This document shows, piece by piece, positions 59,201 through 64,000 of a stretch of DNA of 64,000 nt (its first letter is position 1; each line of letters begins with the position of its first letter). Source of the stretch: Apostichopus japonicus. Lineage: Eukaryota > Echinodermata > Holothuroidea > Aspidochirotida > Stichopodidae. Position numbers and translations under genes: made by a program. The stretch is taken from assembly GCF_037975245.1 (NCBI RefSeq), contig NC_092565.1, positions 6,564,999-6,628,998 of the forward strand. Direction: 5' to 3'. The notes below the pieces were generated by a model. It saw only the letters and a program-made list of their open reading frames with translations, was not told the DNA's origin and searched no databases.

Positions 59201-60629
59201 GGGAGAACCTTCCTAAACTGACATTTACAGTTCTTCTCTTGAGGCAACAACACTCCAGTCAAACAATTTGTGTGTGTGTGTTTTTGAAGGTCGCAAGCGT
59301 GTTACAAACCAAAACCGTCAGTTTTTTCCCCTTTTGAAGGAAATAAACAACTGTGGAGGGGTTTACGAATAGATCAAAATTGGGAAAAACAGGGAAGACG
59401 AACGGGAAGAAAATTGTTGAGACTTGTTGTTATCTGCACACTGCGCATGCATCATTTTGTCCGTTTCTAGTGGAAATTGTACGCATGCCACACTGTGCGG
59501 TCAATAGCCTAATAGGTGGTAATGAAACGGACATGTGTGTGTGTGTGCGCAATCAATTCGTCTCACTATCAATTAACGTGATACATGGGCGGAGTTAATG
59601 AATCCTTCGTGATCCCGGTCAAGAGTCTCCTTAAATATTTGACAAAGAGGCAACCCTCAAAGGAAGATATACTTCAGCAGCTACTAGACTTTTTCCTCCC
59701 TTTCAGAAGACACGCTTTAAACTCGTCGATATTTCTTGGGCATTTTTCACGTCGGGCTCTTATTAAAGGCATCTTCTGAAGATAGCGAAGACGTGGTACT
59801 GGGAATTACGAAATGTCGTATCGACTGGATTAAATCTGACGCTATTTTTTTTTTTTTTTGGAGCAAGTACACTGGTGACAAATTTAATCTACTGAATATT
59901 CATCGCTTCGTCATCGGGCACAATCTCTATAACTCTCCAGTATAGCTAAAAACAGAATAAGGCAGGGAGTTAAGATTCTTTACAGAGGAGAAAAATATTA
60001 CGCTCAGAAAAATGGAACTTTCTTTTTTGTTAATGTAAGTCTGGCGATGAGCGACATCTAATGTATATATATCTACTAAGACTTTTGTCATCAACGTGGG
60101 GCGATTTCCTTTTGTTTTACAACACCGTGCTATCATGTCGAAGGAAGAAATTATATTAAACAAGGCTCGAAATGATACTTGAGACCCTTTCTTGCAATAA
60201 TTTACTGAAAAGCTGATTTTGACTTGTAAATGTGGATAAGTACTTTCATTAAAGTATTTCAATGGGACGTCGAAGCAGTGGTTATGCTTACCTGGATTAA
60301 AACCGGACTTGAGTTTTTTTGTTTTTTTTTTTAAATCAATCTCTTCAAAGTTCTTCTGTCTATTTATATGGATTACGCGTATGAACACAGAAGTAACATC
60401 GGGTACCGTGGACAATGTCACCAGAGGGCCGGGGAAAAAAAAGCTGTCGACTTTTTCATTAATGGTATTTGAGGATGTTTCATCGAAATACAGAGTGGTA
60501 TAAGGTAATACGATGTCTTTAACCAGTCTAACATAAACTGGAGAACCGAATGGTTGTTATTCTCTCGGAAAAGTTTGGTTTAATGAACAGATCTAACGGG
60601 CGGTGGAGAATATTGGACATCAACCGCCA
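53298..60629. other. No established gene
   Basis: A minus-strand stretch at about 53593-53574 between TTATTTACAG and a GTAAATAC donor is only 20 nt. A short plus-strand ATG frame at 59585-59779 (LLKYLTKRQPSKEDILQQLL) has plausible composition but no support. The dispersed repeat copy at 54761-54834, several C runs and three TGACGTCA sites (55637, 56489, 56540) lie here. Confidence 0.4.
54761..54834. repeat. Dispersed repeat, copy 2
   Basis: Diverged partner of 14088-14147, in the same orientation, with an expanded C run in the middle. Confidence 0.55.
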
Positions 60630-60702
60630 ATGAAGATGAAGAATTTGATATTTCTGTTGCTAATTGCTGTTTGTAGCTGGGTGTTACTAACTCAAGCGAA
60701 AG
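60630..60702 (+). CDS. Candidate first coding exon with signal peptide
   Basis: The ATG at 60630 (context CCGCCAATGA) opens 24 codons, including KMKNLIFLLLIAVCSW and ending VLLTQAK, then reaches a consensus donor AAAG/GTAAGTGG in phase 1. A basic N-region, long hydrophobic core and TQA end give a classic cleavable signal peptide. Phase 1 after the signal peptide fits extracellular modular proteins. A possible second exon of 30 nt lies at 60778-60807 (acceptor TGTAATCAG, donor AAAG/GTGAGTACC, phase 1-1), but this is weak. The mature protein is not visible in the window. Confidence 0.55.
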
Positions 60703-62905
60703 GTAAGTGGTGTAGGCAGGGAGTTGTGAGCTCCCCCCCCCCCCTCCACAAGAAGACTTCTTGGTATATGTAATCAGCCATGGCTTTATCAGTTAAAACT
60801 GGTAAAGGTGAGTACCCGTTAATCAGTTAAAACTGATGTTTGGTATAATTTCTAACATGTGTTACAATTATGACCAGTTGCTATACTGAGAAGGACTTAC
60901 AAACAGACAATACTACACACACACAACCCTATGTGTACAGATTGACTGTACTAACCACTGACTATACTCTTATAAGGTTTCGCCAATACTTTCGTCCACA
61001 TCTTTACAAGGTGTACTTAATAGTCAAACATAGGGACAGTTGTTTAGACTCCTAACCAGTCATTAGTCGAAACAGCCTTGGAGTAATGAATTCGTCTGTT
61101 AGTAATTTTTTTCCACATGTAGTATCTGCTGACAGGTTTAACATGAGTGTTGGTTGTTATTTGATATTCTGTTACAAGCGGTAGTTATAGAATATTTAGA
61201 ACCCTTTTGATTTTTTGTTACGTTTTCACGATTCTCAAAAGATACCGCGTGGTTCTAGCTGGACGGCGTTATGAAATTATCATGGCCTCTATACATAATT
61301 GATTGTCTCCAACATAATATCCTCATTTTTGCGCGTGTCTTATTTAAAGAATATGAACATGATATGAAAACTACAGCATATTTACAACCGAGATCTTAAT
61401 ATCATATGGACGTACGTAACTGGGAGGACCGAAGAAAACATAACTCTTGTATTTTAAGTTCCTCGCCATGCAGATCAAAGCTGAGAGGGAAAGTTAATAT
61501 TAACAATGTTATCATCCAAACCCTAAGTTATTATTCTCAAATTTAACGATAAATGACAGTTATAGTCGCGTTCTGTTGTTTTACGGAACGCTTATCTCTT
61601 CGAACTGACAAAAGGGTTAAATAATATAGTAGAAGCACTTGGGAGCACGTCACAAGACTCTCCATGGTTGGTACGTATCGTATACTGTGTCGAGTGATCC
61701 TTAAATTCGATTTCGTATGACTGGATGTTTTCTCTAGTAGTTAGTGTGCACAAGAGACAAACTAATGTACGTGACACGTCACATATATTATATATATATG
61801 TCCCGATGACAATTACATTTTGCCTATGAAGTAGTCAAGCACTCCCTTACGCTCATGTGCGTTTCCTATCTCGTTACCACCCCCCAGAGACGACGAAGAT
61901 GCCAAAACATGAGTGTCATATGGAATACTAAATGCATCACTTATGTTTAAGTACAACTACCTTACTTGATTTACAGACATTAATGGCTGTCTGTATATGT
62001 CTGGTTATACTTCACAGACATATGCCGTAAACATTTGCCCTTTTTACAAGACACTCGGTCATGGGAAATGCGTTGTTTAACACAACAACATAGGCCAATA
62101 TTATGTCCCCCATAGAAAACAGTTCCCCAGAATCGACAAAATGTAAGGTACCACACCTCGTTCTGGCCTTATCAAATACTTTGTCTGTGTCTGGCTAGAT
62201 TAAGATGGTTAATCATGTGTATGTATTAGACTTATCTCTGTACGGTATTGTAAACTGTCAGGTGACGTATAGGCTACGGTAGATAGCGTGCTTGCTTGTC
62301 ATAAATGTTATCATTAAATGGTGGTACGAACATATATGTAGCGGTGAGCTGATCTTCATTGTAGCATAACCCCCCTCCCATGCCCCCAACCCCACCCCTA
62401 CCATATATAATAATATATAATTATTTAGATCTCGCTGTACATCAGCGTTATAAGCTTGAATGAGCACAACACGGCCGTTTATATGGTGTAAGAAACTGAG
62501 TTGGGTGACTTCGAAGACAATACGATAAACAAACAGTACGACATAGGCGTGCGGGAGAACGGGTTGGGGATGGGGGGGGGGGTGGAATGGGGGAGGAGAA
62601 CGGTTGCAAATTCGTCCTAGTTTTGACTTTACATGAATGGTAAAAACTACATACAGGCTTCAATTAACGACAGACAAACGAACAAAATTCTCCTCCACAA
62701 TGAAGTTTTAGTGACGTCAATGCCTACAGGAATGGAGGGAAAACGAAATGAATTATGGGTAGTCATTAACCCTGGGCGAAAACGTTGACGCTATAGACTA
62801 TACTATATGCATGATCCTCTTAGCCTGTACTGAAACATAACTAGTGTTTCCTTCTTTTCTCTTTCTTCTTTATGTTTCTATGCCAAGTACATGATCAGGC
62901 TGTAC

Positions 62906-62910
<5 letters not shown>
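60703..62910. other. No further exon established
   Basis: Probable intron of the signal-peptide gene if that exon is real. It holds C runs at 60731-60748, G runs near 62568-62586 and a TGACGTCA at 62712. Confidence 0.4.
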
Positions 62911-62942
<32 letters not shown>

Positions 62943-63068
62943 CATACATATATTTGTATATATATATATAGCCTATATATATGTAGCATATACATAGTCT
63001 TTATATAGACTATATATATATATATATAGTCTATATAAAGACTATGTATATATATATATATATATAAG
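62911..63068. repeat. (TA)n-rich tract containing a perfect palindrome
   Basis: TA and TACATA repeats around a 64-bp perfect palindrome at 62988-63051, whose arms carry ACATAGTCTTTATATAGACT. Confidence 0.92.
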
Positions 63069-64000
63069 TTTGTGTCATCTGATGCTTTAAAAGTCTGGTT
63101 CTCTCCGAACTGAGTATTTTATCATAACTGATGAACTGGCGTAATGGCCATTGCTAGACTAAGCACTGGCACTCCATCCACTTTCACAGATGAGATTCAT
63201 ATGATTGACGGGTCAAAATTCTCAAAACTCAAAAGTGGTATAGTAATAGAACCTGCACTACATAGCAACGTCTTTTCACTGTCTGTAACAAAATCGAATT
63301 GAATTTTCAGTTTAAAGACATCCCTTTCCATACAAGACGCTTTTCAAGTCATATGTTATTCTCGCTAATTGTATATGTTTATATGTTACCCATAGTGATT
63401 TATATTCAAAATACGCAAGCCAAAAAAAAAAAAAAAAATCCCCGCATTATTTTGTCCTTGCGAAGAACATGTGTTAAACCAATAGTATATATATTCATCG
63501 TCACAGTTAGCCTTTTACGGCATTATGAATTTGATATCTAGAAGAAGAAGAAAAAAAAAAGGTAAAATCCTTGAGACAATTCTCTCTCTCGTATAGTATC
63601 ACGGGTGTTATCCAAGGTTTAAAACACAACGTGTTACCGTTGAATGATCATGCATTATATATATTACAGTACAATGCCTTGCGCGATTTAACGTGACTAC
63701 TTTTAAATATAATAATATGCAATATTTAGCATAAATGTGACCGTTATTGCATGATTGAATGATTCTATGATTGAATGATTGGATTTCGTGATGATTGGTA
63801 TAACTGAATGGTTGGATGCATTGATGACTAAATGAATGACTAGATGATTGAGTGACTGAATGATTGAACCATTTTTTGGATACGTCTGCCACATTTCTTT
63901 TCCAATTTCTTAAAGAACAATTGTTCCTTTCACTCATTAAATACTAGTGAAAGTGTGGAATAACTAATCGAGTCAAATCAGTTAAACTTCTCGGTACCAT
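63069..64000. other. No gene seen; degenerate ATGATTGA repeat
   Basis: 63744-63872 is a degenerate tetra/octanucleotide repeat (ATGATTGA, ATGAATGA, GATGATTG). The Ser/Ile/His-rich minus-strand frames here are its by-products. Confidence 0.6.

Overview
The window looks like AT-rich, repeat-dense nuclear DNA from a marine invertebrate, most likely an echinoderm-type deuterostome. The evidence is short exons separated by introns with GT/AG borders, tRNA-derived SINE sequence, a decayed LINE reverse-transcriptase end, abundant (TA)n and TATC/TCTG simple repeats, TIR-bearing short elements, and intron repeats loaded with TTGACCTTTGACC motifs. Nothing bacterial, phage-like or CRISPR-like is present. 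The organism assignment is inference from repeat character; no marker gene confirms it.

Coding content is sparse, and most long open frames are artefacts of simple repeats. (1) The best-supported gene is on the minus strand at 9826 to 3168: six exons whose borders and reading phases mostly interlock, including a 9-nt microexon. They encode an acidic, Ser-rich stretch followed by a predicted coiled coil. Its 5' end lies beyond 9826 and its 3' end is ambiguous in frame. I could not name the protein. (2) A second minus-strand set, 47151 to 46111, has three phase-compatible exons ending in a Cys-rich segment, probably extracellular. (3) Two plus-strand exons, 17820-17880 and 60630-60702, each encode a start Met and a signal-peptide-like sequence and end in a phase-1 GTAAGT donor. 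They look like first coding exons of secreted or membrane proteins, but no downstream exon was established. (4) A weaker minus-strand first-exon candidate lies at 29299-29128.

Layout: 1-960 holds tandem tRNA-like SINE copies, two further tRNA-like stretches and a degenerate minisatellite. 1900-9830 is the coiled-coil gene with repeat-filled introns. 9255-11440 carries a SINE, a small TIR element and a LINE relic. 12.2-15.8 kb has long (TA)n tracts and a TCTG/TATC array with higher-order structure. 17.8 kb has a signal-peptide exon. 22457-23656 is a perfect run of 300 TATC units followed by mixed TA/TATC. 25.3-30.9 kb has two minisatellites and a tRNA-like remnant. 36.2-40.7 kb is a cluster of TA tracts with a SINE remnant, a large foldback hairpin, a 637-bp TIR element and a TCATC-rich repeat. 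46.1-47.2 kb holds the Cys-rich exon set. 60.6 kb has the second signal-peptide exon, and 63.0 kb a 64-bp perfect palindrome.

The most distinctive signals are not genes: the perfect 1.2-kb TATC array, the foldback and TIR structures embedded in TA tracts, and twelve full TGACGTCA (CRE) palindromes where about one is expected. I found no evidence for a new multi-gene system. The genes seen are partial and no functional linkage between them is visible.
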